Positions 7,357 through 16,558 of a DNA stretch of 64,000 bases are shown here, piece by piece. The DNA comes from Bellilinea sp. (GTDB lineage Bacteria; Chloroflexota; Anaerolineae; Anaerolineales; Anaerolineaceae), in NCBI GenBank assembly GCA_026003615.1, contig BPHQ01000001.1, positions 186,001 through 250,000 of the forward strand, written 5' to 3'. Every line of letters starts with the position of its first letter. Positions within the stretch are counted from its first letter, which is position 1. The notes under the pieces were generated by a model. That model was not told the origin of the DNA. It saw nothing but the letters and a program-made list of their open reading frames with translations, and ran no database searches. The translations under genes and the position numbers were made by a program.

Positions 7357-8403
7357 CTAGGGGGTTGTCTTGATCGTACCGGCGATGATGTCGGCTTTGA
7401 CCTGTTCGAGTTCAGCCTTCAATTCATCGGAAATGCGACCGGGCAGGAATTCAGGGATGCCCACACCGTCATTTTCCAGTGTGCCAACATATACACCACC
7501 CTGGAAGGTGCCATCCACAACGGCTTTGGTGGCAGCAAAGACGGCTTTATCCATCTTCTTCAAAACTGAGGTGAAGATTACATCGGTGAACTGCGAGGCG
7601 CTGACAGTCCAGTCGGTATCCACACCGATGATCCAGGCGTTGCCGCGTTCCTGCACGGCAGCAGCGGTACCCAAACCTACCGGGCCGGCTACCGGCATGA
7701 TGATGTCGGCGCCTTCGTCCATCAGGGTTTGACCCAGCTGGCGGCCGTCATCGGTGCTTTCGAAGTTACCGGTGAAGAGGCCAGTCTGATTGGCAACGTC
7801 CCAACCGAGGACTTCCACATTGGTGCCGTGTTTTTCGTTGTAGTATTGGACACCGAGAGCGAAACCATCCATGAAGACGGTCACCGGCGGGATCTGGATA
7901 CCGCCAAAGGTGCCCACTTTACCGGTCTTGGTAGCGCCAGCGGCTGCATAACCTGCCAGGAACGCAGCCTGATCGGTTGCGAAGGTTAAGCCAAGCACGT
8001 TGGGGATGGTTGGATCGTAGGCGAAGTCCACAATGGCGAATTTCTGATCGGGATTGGCTTCGGCAGCGGCTTTGGTGGCATCACCCAGCAGGAAGCCGAC
8101 CGTGACGATCAAATCGCAGCCATCTTCGATGAAAGCGTTGATGTTCTTTTCGTAGTCGGTCTGTTGCTGAGATTCCAGGTATTTCCCTTCGACGCCCAAT
8201 TCCTTCATGGCGTCTTCAACACCCTTCCATGCAGTGGCATTGAAGGATTTGTCATCAATACCACCGGTATCGGTGACCTGGCAGACCTTGATCTTTGGGG
8301 CAACCGGTTCCTCAGCGGTGGGTGTTGCTGCTTGCTGGCAGGCGGAAAGCGCCATGCTGGCAATGATCAACACTGCTACAACAAGGTAGATCTTTTTGAA
8401 CAT
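7357..8403 (-). CDS. BMP-family substrate-binding lipoprotein
   Basis: This 348-residue protein is a solute-binding lipoprotein of the Bmp/PnrA group, which feed ABC importers, often for nucleosides. The lipobox is SMALSAC with Cys22. The family motifs VTDTGGIDDKSFN, GCDLIVTVGFLLGDAT and MPVAGPVGLGTAAA are clear. GGAGGAG precedes the ATG. No ABC ATPase or permease genes of this system are nearby, so it is either encoded apart from its importer or serves as a sensor. It has its own promoter (8495-8523) and a structured leader. Confidence 0.92.
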   Translation of the reverse strand: MFKKIYLVVAVLIIASMALSACQQAATPTAEEPVAPKIKVCQVTDTGGIDDKSFNATAWKGVEDAMKELGVEGKYLESQQQTDYEKNINAFIEDGCDLIVTVGFLLGDATKAAAEANPDQKFAIVDFAYDPTIPNVLGLTFATDQAAFLAGYAAAGATKTGKVGTFGGIQIPPVTVFMDGFALGVQYYNEKHGTNVEVLGWDVANQTGLFTGNFESTDDGRQLGQTLMDEGADIIMPVAGPVGLGTAAAVQERGNAWIIGVDTDWTVSASQFTDVIFTSVLKKMDKAVFAATKAVVDGTFQGGVYVGTLENDGVGIPEFLPGRISDELKAELEQVKADIIAGTIKTTP

Positions 8404-8450
8404 GTGTTTTTCTCCTCCAAAAAATTAGGATTGGAATTTGGGGACGACTC

Positions 8451-8487
8451 AGTTGCGGTTGGTGGGTTGTGGAAAACCCCCGCAACT
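8451..8487 (-). promoter_or_regulatory. 5'-terminal hairpin in the BMP lipoprotein leader
   Basis: An 8-bp outer stem (8451-8458 with 8480-8487, AGTTGCGG/CCGCAACT) stacks on an inner GGGTT/AACCC stem (8464-8468 with 8475-8479). It starts at about the predicted first base of the mRNA. There is no T run, so it is not a terminator. It may stabilise the mRNA or bind a regulator. Confidence 0.55.
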
Positions 8488-8494
8488 TGTTTCA

Positions 8495-8523
8495 AGTATA
8501 CAACGCTTTGGAAAAGCTGACAA
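8495..8523 (-). promoter_or_regulatory. Promoter of the BMP lipoprotein gene
   Basis: On the minus strand TTGTCA (8518-8523), a 17-base spacer and TATACT (8495-8500) form a good sigma-A-type promoter. It predicts a leader of about 85 bases. Confidence 0.75.
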
Positions 8524-8548
8524 GTTGACACTTAGCACCACTTTTTTG

Positions 8549-9808
8549 CTATAAAGTCCGGGTTTTGGCTTCACCGCGCCGGACACCCAGCATCATGATC
8601 ATTGCCAGCAGCATGAAGATAGGGCCGAACAGCATGACCAATGCATAATTTGAACCGCTCACCTGGATGATGATGCCGTTGAGGTTTGGACCGAGGATGG
8701 CTGCCAGGGTTGAAAACAGGTAATAAAGCCCGGTATAGGTACCGATATGCAGGTCATCGGTCATGTCCACCACCATGGGCAGCGAGTTGATGTTAATCAA
8801 TGCCCAGGAAATTCCCGCCAGCATCAGGATGGTGCCAACAACCGGGACATTACCCAGTACGGGCAGCCGGGCAAGTGAGATGGTGAGGGTTTCCGCCGGA
8901 ACAAGGAACATTGCCAGCATGCACGAGGCCAGTAACACAATGCCGGTCATGATCGTGCGCCGCCTGCCAATTTTTCCGCCTATCAGACCGGCTGGGAGTG
9001 CCATGATGACGAAGAAAAGCGAAAGTTGACCCAAAAGCCGCGCACCGTCCGATTCGGATAAGCCGAGGTGATTGACCGAGTAGAGCGTGAAAAAGGCTTC
9101 GATGGCGTTGTAAGCCACAAACCAGAAGAAGATGGCCAGCAGGATACGCAGTGGTGATTTTTCTTCTTCGCGGATAACCTTTTGCAGGCTGACCAGCAAG
9201 TTGGGTTCGCTTTTATCGGTGACTTCGTACTCTTTCGGCTCTCGAATGAAAATGAACACCATCAGAGTCGCCAGAATGACCAGTGCTGAACCCAGCCAGA
9301 ACGGATAGGCCGGATTCATCTCGTACAGCGTTGCCCCAAATAAAAAGGCAATGATTGCTCCAACTCCGCCCATGAAATTGATGATGCCGTTGGCCTGCGA
9401 GCGGTACTGAGAAGGAGTGATGTCCGGCATGAGCGCTACCACCGGTGTACGCCAAAGCGCCATACTGAGCAGTAAGGTGCTGGTACAGGCGACAAACAAT
9501 GGCAGAAGAGTTTGCAATGGGATTAAACCGAATGCCACTGCGCCAATCGGCGCGCCAACCAGGATAAAAGGCATACGCCTGCCAATGGGGGTACGCAACC
9601 GGTCTGACCATGCCCCAATCGGCGGCTGAATCAACAGGGCGGCGATATTATCCAGCGTCATGAAGAAACCGATCAATGCTGGTGCCAGATTGAAACGGTT
9701 GGCCAGAAAAATGGGGACGTAAGCGTTATAGACACTCCAAATTACGCTGACGCCGAAAAAACCAAATCCCAGCAGAAAGGTCTTACCAAAACTAAAACGG
9801 GGAGTCAT
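8549..9808 (-). CDS. MFS transporter, SLC45/GPH-like
   Basis: This 419-residue major-facilitator protein has about 12 membrane segments. The loop motif PPIGAWSDRLRTPIGRRMPFIL (quoted in part: GAWSDR..GRRMPF) after segment 2 is typical of the SLC45/GPH sugar-transporter branch, so a sugar or glycoside substrate is plausible but not shown. ATG 9808 is chosen over an in-frame TTG at 9811, with AGAGGTG five bases upstream. It follows trmD on the same strand by 36 bases and probably shares its transcript. Confidence 0.85.
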   Translation of the reverse strand: MTPRFSFGKTFLLGFGFFGVSVIWSVYNAYVPIFLANRFNLAPALIGFFMTLDNIAALLIQPPIGAWSDRLRTPIGRRMPFILVGAPIGAVAFGLIPLQTLLPLFVACTSTLLLSMALWRTPVVALMPDITPSQYRSQANGIINFMGGVGAIIAFLFGATLYEMNPAYPFWLGSALVILATLMVFIFIREPKEYEVTDKSEPNLLVSLQKVIREEEKSPLRILLAIFFWFVAYNAIEAFFTLYSVNHLGLSESDGARLLGQLSLFFVIMALPAGLIGGKIGRRRTIMTGIVLLASCMLAMFLVPAETLTISLARLPVLGNVPVVGTILMLAGISWALININSLPMVVDMTDDLHIGTYTGLYYLFSTLAAILGPNLNGIIIQVSGSNYALVMLFGPIFMLLAMIMMLGVRRGEAKTRTL

Positions 9809-9844
9809 CAAAGCACCTCTTGTATGGAAAGATTGGGTTACACC

Positions 9845-10597
9845 TCAGCCAGAGGGGGATTGGTCGGGATTTTCGTTCTCAATGGATGCCAGGAAACGGC
9901 GGTCGGCATCCGAAAGCTCAGTCTTTTCCAACAGATCAGGACGGCGTTTCCAGGTGCGCAACAGGGCTTGTTGGCGGCGCCAGCGGGCGATTTCGGCGTG
10001 GTTGCCGGAAAGTAAAACCTCCGGCACGCGCCAGCCGCGGAATTCGGCCGGGCGGGTATAGTGGGGGTATTCCAGCAGACCGCTGGCAAAGGAATCATCC
10101 TGTGCGCCATCCGGATCACCGAGCGCGCCGGGAATCAGACGGGTGATCGAGTCGATCAAAATCAATGCGGGCAGTTCACCGCCCGTCAACACGTAATCAC
10201 CGATGGAAATTTCATCGGTAACCAGATGCTCGCGGACGCGTTCGTCAACCCCCTCGTAGCGGCCGCAAAGCAGGGCAAGCCGAGGGTGGCTGGCCAGTTC
10301 GGCAGCCACTTGCTGAGTGTAGGTTCTGCCTTGAGGGGTCAGCAAAATTACCGGACAGGCAGGCGGGCTGCCCAACACGCTTTCGACGGCGGTAAAAATC
10401 GGTTCCGGTTTCATCACCATTCCACCGCCGCCGCCAAAAGGTGCATCATCGGTGATGTGGTGTTTGTCGGTGGTAAAAGCACGGATATCATGAAGGTGAA
10501 CTTCCAGCAGTCCTTTCTCAATTGCTCGATGGAGGATGCTGATTTCGAGATAAGGACGGATGACCGAGGGGAACAAACTGAATACATCGAAGCGCAT
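9845..10597 (-). CDS. trmD: tRNA (guanine-37-N1)-methyltransferase
   Basis: TrmD methylates G37 of tRNAs from S-adenosylmethionine and prevents +1 frameshifting. The trefoil-knot motifs are intact: [26 protein letters not shown] and [17 protein letters not shown]. The 250-residue length is usual. No ribosome-binding site precedes the ATG; instead TAAAAT (10604-10609) ends exactly six bases before it with TTGCCT at 10627-10632 (17-base spacer), so the mRNA is probably leaderless. The usual partners rimM and rplS are not adjacent. Confidence 0.95.
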   Translation of the reverse strand: MRFDVFSLFPSVIRPYLEISILHRAIEKGLLEVHLHDIRAFTTDKHHITDDAPFGGGGGMVMKPEPIFTAVESVLGSPPACPVILLTPQGRTYTQQVAAELASHPRLALLCGRYEGVDERVREHLVTDEISIGDYVLTGGELPALILIDSITRLIPGALGDPDGAQDDSFASGLLEYPHYTRPAEFRGWRVPEVLLSGNHAEIARWRRQQALLRTWKRRPDLLEKTELSDADRRFLASIENENPDQSPSG

Positions 10598-10603
10598 GTA
10601 TTC

Positions 10604-10632
10604 ATTTTAGCCGGGGGTGAGAAAGCAGGCAA
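10604..10632 (-). promoter_or_regulatory. trmD promoter, predicted leaderless
   Basis: TTGCCT (10627-10632), a 17-base spacer and TAAAAT (10604-10609) on the minus strand, then six bases to the ATG at 10597. Confidence 0.55.
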
Positions 10633-10680
10633 GCCAAAACCGGAAAGATTAACCCAGCCTTAAAGTTTGAAAGCCACCGC

Positions 10681-10710
10681 TTGACGTTTCTTAAAAACTG
10701 ATGGTAATAT
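10681..10710 (+). promoter_or_regulatory. Promoter of the TPR gene pair
   Basis: TTGACG at 10681-10686, an 18-base spacer and TAATAT at 10705-10710. Transcription would begin near 10717, which argues against an upstream in-frame ATG at 10718 unless that is read leaderless. Confidence 0.7.
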
Positions 10711-10744
10711 CCCTGATATGTATTTACGAGGTAGTAAGTTAAGG

Positions 10745-11971
10745 ATGAACCGTCGTCGGCGGACTTCCAACCCGCTGACTGTGATCATTTTACTGTTATT
10801 GATTGGCGGAGGGATTTATATCAACCAGGTTGTGGTACCACAAACCCCTCCTCTGTTTGTGCCAACGCCGACCCCTACCCGCTCGCCGGAGTCCTATCTG
10901 GCTGAAGCGGAACAGTACATGCGGGAGGGTAAATTCAAACAGGCTATTCAGGTTTATCAGACGGCTTTACTGGTCAATCCGGATAACCCGGCCATTTATC
11001 TGGCTATTGCCCGCTTACAGGTCTACACCAATCAATACCAGGCCGCGGTAGATAATGCCGGTAATGCGCTGGTGATCAATCCGAACAATGCGGCGGCACT
11101 GGCGTTGCGCGGGTATGCTCAGGGATTGAGCGGCAATTATCTGGATGCCGAGGCATCCATCAATCAAGCGATTGAACTTGATCCAAACAACCCCGTGCCC
11201 TATGCTTACCTTGCCGAGGTTCTGGCGTTGAAATCTCAATCCTCAGCCGGCGATCCGGATGCCCTTAACCGCGCCATTGAACTTTCTCGCAAGGCACAAT
11301 CCATGGCGCCAAATGCACTGGAAACACACCGTGCGCGGGGGTTGGTACTGGAATTTACTACTAATTATGAAGAAGCAGTGGCGGAATTTGAGGCTGCTAT
11401 TGCCCAAAACCCCTACATTGCCGATTTGTACATCTACCTTGGCAGGAACTACCGGGCGCTGGGCGATTACCCCAAAGCCATCCGCGCTTTTACCAGTGCC
11501 AGCACACTCAACCCAACCGATCCATTGCCATTAACCTATCTTTCCCGTACCTACTTTATCCAGGGCGAGTTTGCCAGTGCAATTCAGTACGCTGAGAAAG
11601 CCATTGAAAATAACCCTACCGATCCGTACCTATACGGGAATTTGGGGGTGATGCATTACCGACGAGGCGACTATCCCCGCGCTATTCAAGCCCTTCGTCT
11701 GGCGGTGCAAGGGGGCACCACAGAAGATGGAAAAGTGGTGGAGGGATTGCCGCTTTCCTACTGGCCGGTTTCCGAATATTATTACATTTACGGTTTGGCA
11801 CTGGCTCGTCAGGCTCAATGTGGTGAAGCGCTGTTGATTGCCCGGGCGGTGATGGAAACGGTAGCCATTGAGCAGGTTTCGGTTGCCAATGCGCAGGAAA
11901 TCATCAATATTTGCCAGCAAGTTGCCGAAGGAAACCCGCTGCCCACCCCCAGCCTAACACCTGAACCTTAG
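10745..11971 (+). CDS. Membrane-anchored TPR-repeat protein
   Basis: The protein has 408 residues. An Arg-rich N-terminus (MNRRRR) and one membrane segment (about 10-28) are followed by a PTPTPTR linker and then about eight to nine tetratricopeptide repeats, for example YLAEAEQYMREGKFKQAIQV and YLYGNLGVMHYRRGDYPRAI. TPR domains hold protein partners; no enzyme domain is present. It is a tandem paralogue of the next gene, with the same plan. ATG 10745 is preferred given the promoter position; ATG 10718 is the alternative. GAGGT at 10729-10733 may serve as ribosome-binding site. Confidence 0.8.
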   Translation: MNRRRRTSNPLTVIILLLLIGGGIYINQVVVPQTPPLFVPTPTPTRSPESYLAEAEQYMREGKFKQAIQVYQTALLVNPDNPAIYLAIARLQVYTNQYQAAVDNAGNALVINPNNAAALALRGYAQGLSGNYLDAEASINQAIELDPNNPVPYAYLAEVLALKSQSSAGDPDALNRAIELSRKAQSMAPNALETHRARGLVLEFTTNYEEAVAEFEAAIAQNPYIADLYIYLGRNYRALGDYPKAIRAFTSASTLNPTDPLPLTYLSRTYFIQGEFASAIQYAEKAIENNPTDPYLYGNLGVMHYRRGDYPRAIQALRLAVQGGTTEDGKVVEGLPLSYWPVSEYYYIYGLALARQAQCGEALLIARAVMETVAIEQVSVANAQEIINICQQVAEGNPLPTPSLTPEP

Positions 11972-11991
11972 CGGTGGGATGGGATGGAGAA

Positions 11992-13368
11992 ATGATTGAC
12001 TTAAACGACAAGCGAAGAATATTTAGCAACCGAAATGGTCGCAGCAATCCCTATCGGATTGTGGCCCTACTGGCGTTGTTGATGGCGGGCATATTTGTCA
12101 TACGAGGCTACCAGAGCGGCCAGGTAGAAGCGTTATTCCTGCCCACTCCTACACCCACCCGCATTCCCCGTTCTTACGCCCTGGAAGGGGAAACTCAATT
12201 TGTGGCTGGGAACTTGCCAGCAGCCATTGCAGCCTATCAACGGGCTATGGAGTTAGACCCCACCAATGCACGGTTGATTGCCGAATTGGCCCGAATACAA
12301 ACCTATTATTCCAGTCTATCCACCACCGATGCCATCCGCATAGCACGATTACAGGCCGCCCGAGAAAACATTGACAAAGCCACCGAACTGGCTCCGGAAG
12401 ATTCTTTTGTGCTGGCCATTCGAGCCTTTGTTTACGACTGGAACTCGGTATATGCAGGGGAAGATGCACAACGTTATCTCAATGAAGCCGAGCAATCGGT
12501 CATCCGTGCGTTGCAGTTTGATAGTAACAATGCACTTGCCCACGCTTACTACGCGGAAATCTTGATTGATCAGCAAAAATATGTGCAGGCGGATGAAAGT
12601 ATGCGGCAGGCCTTGGAACGCGGCCCGGATTTAATGGATGTGCATCGCGTCAGCGGCTATGTGCAGGAATCGCTGGGGGATTATCAGGCGGCCATTCAGG
12701 AATATCTCAAAGCCGCCGAAATCACTCCCAACTTTACCCCGCTTTACATTCGCATTGGAGCCAATTACCGCACGCTGGGTTTGAAGCGGTCGGAGGTGGT
12801 TGGCAGCGATCACCCCGAGGTAAGAGAATATTACGAACAGGCTCTCTCGTATTATGCCAAAGCCGTTGCCATTAACAAACAAATCGGTGTACAGGATCCC
12901 ATTCCCTATCTGGCGATTGGTCGTACCTATTCTCAGATGGGGGAATTCTTTGCGGCATCATTGAATGTGCGGACAGCGTTGGGAATGCTGCCGGCAGACC
13001 CCGATATTTACGGTCAATTAGGCCTGGTTTACTTCCGCGCCCGAAATTACGAAAGCGCCATTCCAGCCTTGCAGTGCGCCGTTCGTGGCTGCGATGCGAC
13101 CGTTTCCTGCGAAGTTCGCCAATGCAACCCGGATGTGGACCCCCCGATTGAAATTCAGGGATTGGAATTATCGCCGGCTTCGTTGATTTATTATTATACA
13201 TACGGTTCGGTGCTGGCGGGTATGCACCGCCCCGGTCTGGATTACTGTGAGGAAGCCGTTAAGGTGCTGGCTGAGGTTCGCGCCCGCTATGGGAATGATC
13301 CGACCATTCGCGCGATTATTGATCCCAGTGAGCAAATTTGCGCTTCTTACGGTATTCAGGCGCCATAA
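11992..13368 (+). CDS. Membrane-anchored TPR-repeat protein, paralogue of the previous gene
   Basis: The protein has 458 residues. It shows a short cytoplasmic N-terminus, one membrane segment (about 20-40), a PTPTPTRIPRSYALEGE linker and about eight TPR units to the end. A Cys-rich patch near residues 365-380 (CAVRGCDATVSCEVRQC) is absent from the first paralogue. It follows that gene by 20 bases, in the same operon. GTG 11974 in frame is an alternative start; neither has a well-spaced ribosome-binding site, so it may be translationally coupled. The role is inferred as scaffold. Confidence 0.8.
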   Translation: MIDLNDKRRIFSNRNGRSNPYRIVALLALLMAGIFVIRGYQSGQVEALFLPTPTPTRIPRSYALEGETQFVAGNLPAAIAAYQRAMELDPTNARLIAELARIQTYYSSLSTTDAIRIARLQAARENIDKATELAPEDSFVLAIRAFVYDWNSVYAGEDAQRYLNEAEQSVIRALQFDSNNALAHAYYAEILIDQQKYVQADESMRQALERGPDLMDVHRVSGYVQESLGDYQAAIQEYLKAAEITPNFTPLYIRIGANYRTLGLKRSEVVGSDHPEVREYYEQALSYYAKAVAINKQIGVQDPIPYLAIGRTYSQMGEFFAASLNVRTALGMLPADPDIYGQLGLVYFRARNYESAIPALQCAVRGCDATVSCEVRQCNPDVDPPIEIQGLELSPASLIYYYTYGSVLAGMHRPGLDYCEEAVKVLAEVRARYGNDPTIRAIIDPSEQICASYGIQAP

Positions 13369-13413
13369 TCGGCTGAAAAATATCAGAATTTTGTAAGAGA
13401 TTCTCTAAACCCC

Positions 13414-13442
13414 TTGACTTTCCTCCTAAAGGTGGGTATGAT
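13414..13442 (+). promoter_or_regulatory. groESL promoter
   Basis: TTGACT at 13414-13419, a 17-base spacer and TATGAT at 13437-13442, directly upstream of the CIRCE operator. Confidence 0.85.
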
Positions 13443-13452
13443 ACGCACTGGT

Positions 13453-13479
13453 TTAGCACTCAGGGTAAGAGAGTGCTAA
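13453..13479 (+). promoter_or_regulatory. CIRCE operator (HrcA binding site)
   Basis: TTAGCACTC (13453-13461), nine bases, GAGTGCTAA (13471-13479): an exact match to the CIRCE consensus. In known systems the HrcA repressor binds here and releases groESL on heat stress. The operator overlaps the predicted transcription start. hrcA itself is not in this window. Confidence 0.97.
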
Positions 13480-13521
13480 AACGTTGAGAATCCAATCGAA
13501 TTTCAGTAGTGGGAGGTTTGT

Positions 13522-13821
13522 ATGAGTGTCAATCTTAAACCGTTAGGCAGCCGTGTCGTGGTTGAACCGATTGAACAAGAGGAAGTCACCGCGGGTGGTA
13601 TCGTTCTTCCCGAAACGGCAAAAGAAAAACCCCAAAAGGGTGTCATTCTTTCGGTCGGCCCCGGTGATCGGGACGAAGACGGCAAACGCATTCCGATGGA
13701 TGTAAAAGAAGGCGATACGGTTCTGTTTGCCAAATACGCAGGCACCGAAATCAAAGTAGAAGGCAAAAAATTGCTCATCCTGCGCGAGAGCGACCTGCTC
13801 GCCATTGTCGAAACCAAGTAA
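13522..13821 (+). CDS. groES: Co-chaperonin GroES
   Basis: This 99-residue protein is the heptameric lid of the GroEL chamber. Typical motifs are [12 protein letters not shown], the mobile loop around [10 protein letters not shown], and [34 protein letters not shown] lies six bases before the ATG. It is the first gene of the CIRCE-controlled groESL operon, 36 bases before groEL. Confidence 0.98.
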   Translation: MSVNLKPLGSRVVVEPIEQEEVTAGGIVLPETAKEKPQKGVILSVGPGDRDEDGKRIPMDVKEGDTVLFAKYAGTEIKVEGKKLLILRESDLLAIVETK

Positions 13822-13857
13822 TTTTCCAAAACATCATCTTAACGAAGGAGAACACCT

Positions 13858-15489
13858 ATGGCAGCCAAACAACTGGTATTTTCGGAAGAGGCTCGCCGTC
13901 GTCTGAAGAACGGCATTGATATTGTTGCTACGGCTGTGGCAACCACCCTGGGCCCCAAGGGCCGCAATGTGGCACTGGACCGCAAGTTCGGTTCACCCAC
14001 CATTACGCATGATGGCGTGACCGTCGCCAAAGAAATCGAACTGGAAGATCCGTTCGAGAATATGGGCGCTCAACTGCTTAAAGAGGCAGCCACCAAAACC
14101 AACGACATCGCTGGTGATGGTACCACCACTTCTACGGTGCTGGCACATGCTATCGTCACCGAAGGTTTGAAAACCCTGGCAGCCGGCGCCAACCCCATGC
14201 TGCTCAAACGTGGCATTGAAGCCGCTGCAAAACTGGTCTCCGAAGAAATTCGCAAGCAGGCGATTGACATCACCACGAAAGAAGACATCGCCAATGTTGC
14301 CACCATTTCGGCGCAGGATCGCACCATTGGCAACCTGATCGCTGAGGTGATGGACAAGGTTGGTAAAGATGGTGTGATTACCGTCGAAGAATCCAAAGGT
14401 CTGGAATTCGAGACCGAATACGTCGAAGGTATGCAGTTCGACCGCGGCTACATCTCCCCCTACTTCATCACCGATCCTGAACACATGGAAGCCGTCATTC
14501 AGGATCCGTACATCCTGATTCATGACAAGAAAATCTCTGCCGCGCAGGATATTGTCCCCATTCTCGAAAAACTGGTGCAGGTTGGTAAACGCGATCTGGT
14601 CATCATTGCCGAGGATGTGGATGGTGAAGCCCTGGCGACGCTTGTTTTGAACAAACTGCGCGGTATGCTGAATGTGCTGGCGGTCAAAGCCCCCGGTTTT
14701 GGTGATCGCCGCAAGGCAATGCTGCAAGATATTGCCATCCTGACGGGTGCCAGCGTGATCTCTGAGGAAACCGGCCGCAAACTGGAAACCACTACCATTG
14801 CTGATCTCGGTCGGGCCGAAAAAGTGGTGGCTGACAAAGACAATACCACCATTGTTGGCGGCAAAGGCAATGAAGCCGAAATCCGTGGGCGTATCGAGCA
14901 GATTCGCGTTGAGATTGAAAAGACCACCAGCGATTATGATCGCGAAAAACTGCAAGAACGTCTGGCGAAACTGGCCGGCGGTGTGGCGATCATCCGCGTT
15001 GGTGCCGCTACCGAAACTGAGCTGAAAGAGAAGAAACACCGCGTTGAGGATGCTCTCTCGGCTACCCGCGCTGCGGTGGAAGAAGGGATTGTCCCCGGTG
15101 GTGGTGTGGCATTGGTCAACGCCATTCCGGCGCTGGATAACCTGAAGATGGAGTATGAAGACGAACAAATCGGCGTCAACATTGTGCGCAAAGCGTTGGA
15201 AGTGCCAATGCGCAAGATTGTCGAAAACGCCGGTAAAGAAGGTTCGGTAATCATCGAGAACGTGCGTCAGGCTCAGAAGCGCGAAAACGATCCCAAGATC
15301 GGTTACGATGTACTGCGCGACGAGTACCTGAACATGGTTAAAGGCGGTGTGATTGACCCCGCCAAAGTAACCCGCGGTGCATTGGAAAACGCTGCTTCGA
15401 TTGCGGCGATGATCCTGACCACCGAAGCCTTGATCACGGAAGTTCCTGAAAAGGAAAAACCGGCAACCCCGCCGATGCCTGAGTACTAA
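13858..15489 (+). CDS. groEL: Chaperonin GroEL
   Basis: This 543-residue ATP-dependent chaperonin is complete. The ATP-site motif [16 protein letters not shown] and the C-terminal equatorial signature ([16 protein letters not shown]) are intact. AAGGAG precedes the ATG. The C-terminal tail is [16 protein letters not shown]-like and lacks the flexible Gly-Gly-Met repeats found in many bacterial GroELs. It forms an operon with groES and ends at a strong hairpin terminator. Confidence 0.98.
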   Translation: MAAKQLVFSEEARRRLKNGIDIVATAVATTLGPKGRNVALDRKFGSPTITHDGVTVAKEIELEDPFENMGAQLLKEAATKTNDIAGDGTTTSTVLAHAIVTEGLKTLAAGANPMLLKRGIEAAAKLVSEEIRKQAIDITTKEDIANVATISAQDRTIGNLIAEVMDKVGKDGVITVEESKGLEFETEYVEGMQFDRGYISPYFITDPEHMEAVIQDPYILIHDKKISAAQDIVPILEKLVQVGKRDLVIIAEDVDGEALATLVLNKLRGMLNVLAVKAPGFGDRRKAMLQDIAILTGASVISEETGRKLETTTIADLGRAEKVVADKDNTTIVGGKGNEAEIRGRIEQIRVEIEKTTSDYDREKLQERLAKLAGGVAIIRVGAATETELKEKKHRVEDALSATRAAVEEGIVPGGGVALVNAIPALDNLKMEYEDEQIGVNIVRKALEVPMRKIVENAGKEGSVIIENVRQAQKRENDPKIGYDVLRDEYLNMVKGGVIDPAKVTRGALENAASIAAMILTTEALITEVPEKEKPATPPMPEY

Positions 15490-15520
15490 ACCAATAACCT
15501 TTTTCATATCCGGAAGGTTA

Positions 15521-15556
15521 CACCTCCCGCAAATCGTTTGCGGGAGGTGCTTTATT
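15521..15556 (+). terminator. groESL terminator
   Basis: A 13-bp stem, CACCTCCCGCAAA (15521-15533) with TTTGCGGGAGGTG (15537-15549), has a 3-base loop and is followed by CTTTATT. Confidence 0.85.
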
Positions 15557-15567
15557 CACAAATCGGT

Positions 15568-15573
15568 TATAAT
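15568..15573 (+). promoter_or_regulatory. -10 element of the parvulin lipoprotein gene, predicted leaderless
   Basis: TATAAT ends six bases before the ATG at 15580. There is no ribosome-binding site and no clear -35 box. Confidence 0.45.
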
Positions 15574-15579
15574 TTTTTC

Positions 15580-16518
15580 ATGTTTGCACCTCAATGGAGA
15601 AATTGGAAAAAAGTTTTTGGGCTGGGGGTGATTTTGCTGGTGGTTTTGGCTGGGTGTAACACCGCTACACGGTCAGCGGTCACAGGCAGCCCTGTGCCGG
15701 CAGAACAGACTCCTCAACCGTCGGTTGAACCCAGTCCAACAGCGACAATGACCTCAACACCGGAACCAGCCGCGCTGGTCGTCAACGGTGAGAGGGTGCC
15801 GATGCGGGAGTTCGAGGCTTCGCTGACTCAACTGGAAGCGGCTGATCGTGATCTGGCTATCCAGCGTACCGCCGAGGAGCGTATTCAACTCGTAGCAAAC
15901 GACCTGATCGAGCAAACCCTGCTGGCTCAGGCTGCCCGTGCGAATGGCTTTAACCTGACCGATGATCAATTGGATAACCGCATCCAGCAACTGGTGGAGG
16001 ATGCAGGAGGACGGCAGGCTTTTGAAGACTGGATGAGCCAAATGGGATATGCGGATGAGAGCGTGTTCCGCTCCGCGTTACGTCGCGCAGTAGAAGCCGC
16101 CTGGCAGCGAGATCAACTCGCAGCCAGTGTGCCTTCGCAGGTAGAGCAGGTGAAAGCCCGCCAGATTCTGGTTCGGCTGCGCTCCACAGCCGATTCGCTC
16201 TATCGCCAATTGCAGGCTGGCGCGGATTTTGCAACCCTTGCTTTTCAGTATGATCCGCTGACGGGCGGCGATTTAGGCTGGTTTCCACGTGGTTTCTTAA
16301 CTGTTCCGGCGGTAGAAGAGGCGGCATTCCGCTTACAGCCGGGTGAGTACAGTGAGGTGATCGAATCCGGTTTTGGATACCACATCGTTCAAGTGGAACA
16401 ACGGGATGAGAGTCACCCCTTGAGCGGAGAAGCCCGCCTGACATTACAACAAAAAGTGATAGAGGAGTGGATTGAAACCCAGCGGGCTGCAGCACAAATT
16501 GAGATGCTCTACCCGTGA
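15580..16518 (+). CDS. Parvulin-type peptidyl-prolyl isomerase lipoprotein (SurA/PrsA-like)
   Basis: The protein has 312 residues. A signal peptide with lipobox VLAGC (Cys26) is followed by a Pro/Thr linker, a SurA-N-like helical domain (about 65-190) and one PpiC/parvulin domain (about 195-295: VKARQILVRL ... GGDLGWFPRGFLTVPAVEEAAF ... GYHIVQVEQRDE). It probably helps exported proteins fold outside the membrane. ATG 15580 is chosen because the longer frame begins in the groESL terminator and TATAAT lies six bases upstream. Confidence 0.88.
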   Translation: MFAPQWRNWKKVFGLGVILLVVLAGCNTATRSAVTGSPVPAEQTPQPSVEPSPTATMTSTPEPAALVVNGERVPMREFEASLTQLEAADRDLAIQRTAEERIQLVANDLIEQTLLAQAARANGFNLTDDQLDNRIQQLVEDAGGRQAFEDWMSQMGYADESVFRSALRRAVEAAWQRDQLAASVPSQVEQVKARQILVRLRSTADSLYRQLQAGADFATLAFQYDPLTGGDLGWFPRGFLTVPAVEEAAFRLQPGEYSEVIESGFGYHIVQVEQRDESHPLSGEARLTLQQKVIEEWIETQRAAAQIEMLYP

Positions 16519-16558
16519 AGAAAGCAGCTCACCGACCCGACTCCCAAGGAGGTAGCGA

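Noticed and set aside
13993-15507. A 504-codon open frame antisense to groEL.
   Set aside because: It is the codon shadow of a strongly biased, conserved gene; no ribosome-binding site and no recognisable protein.
15538-15579. An upstream ATG-less extension of the parvulin lipoprotein gene.
   Set aside because: It starts inside the groESL terminator and would disturb the signal peptide.
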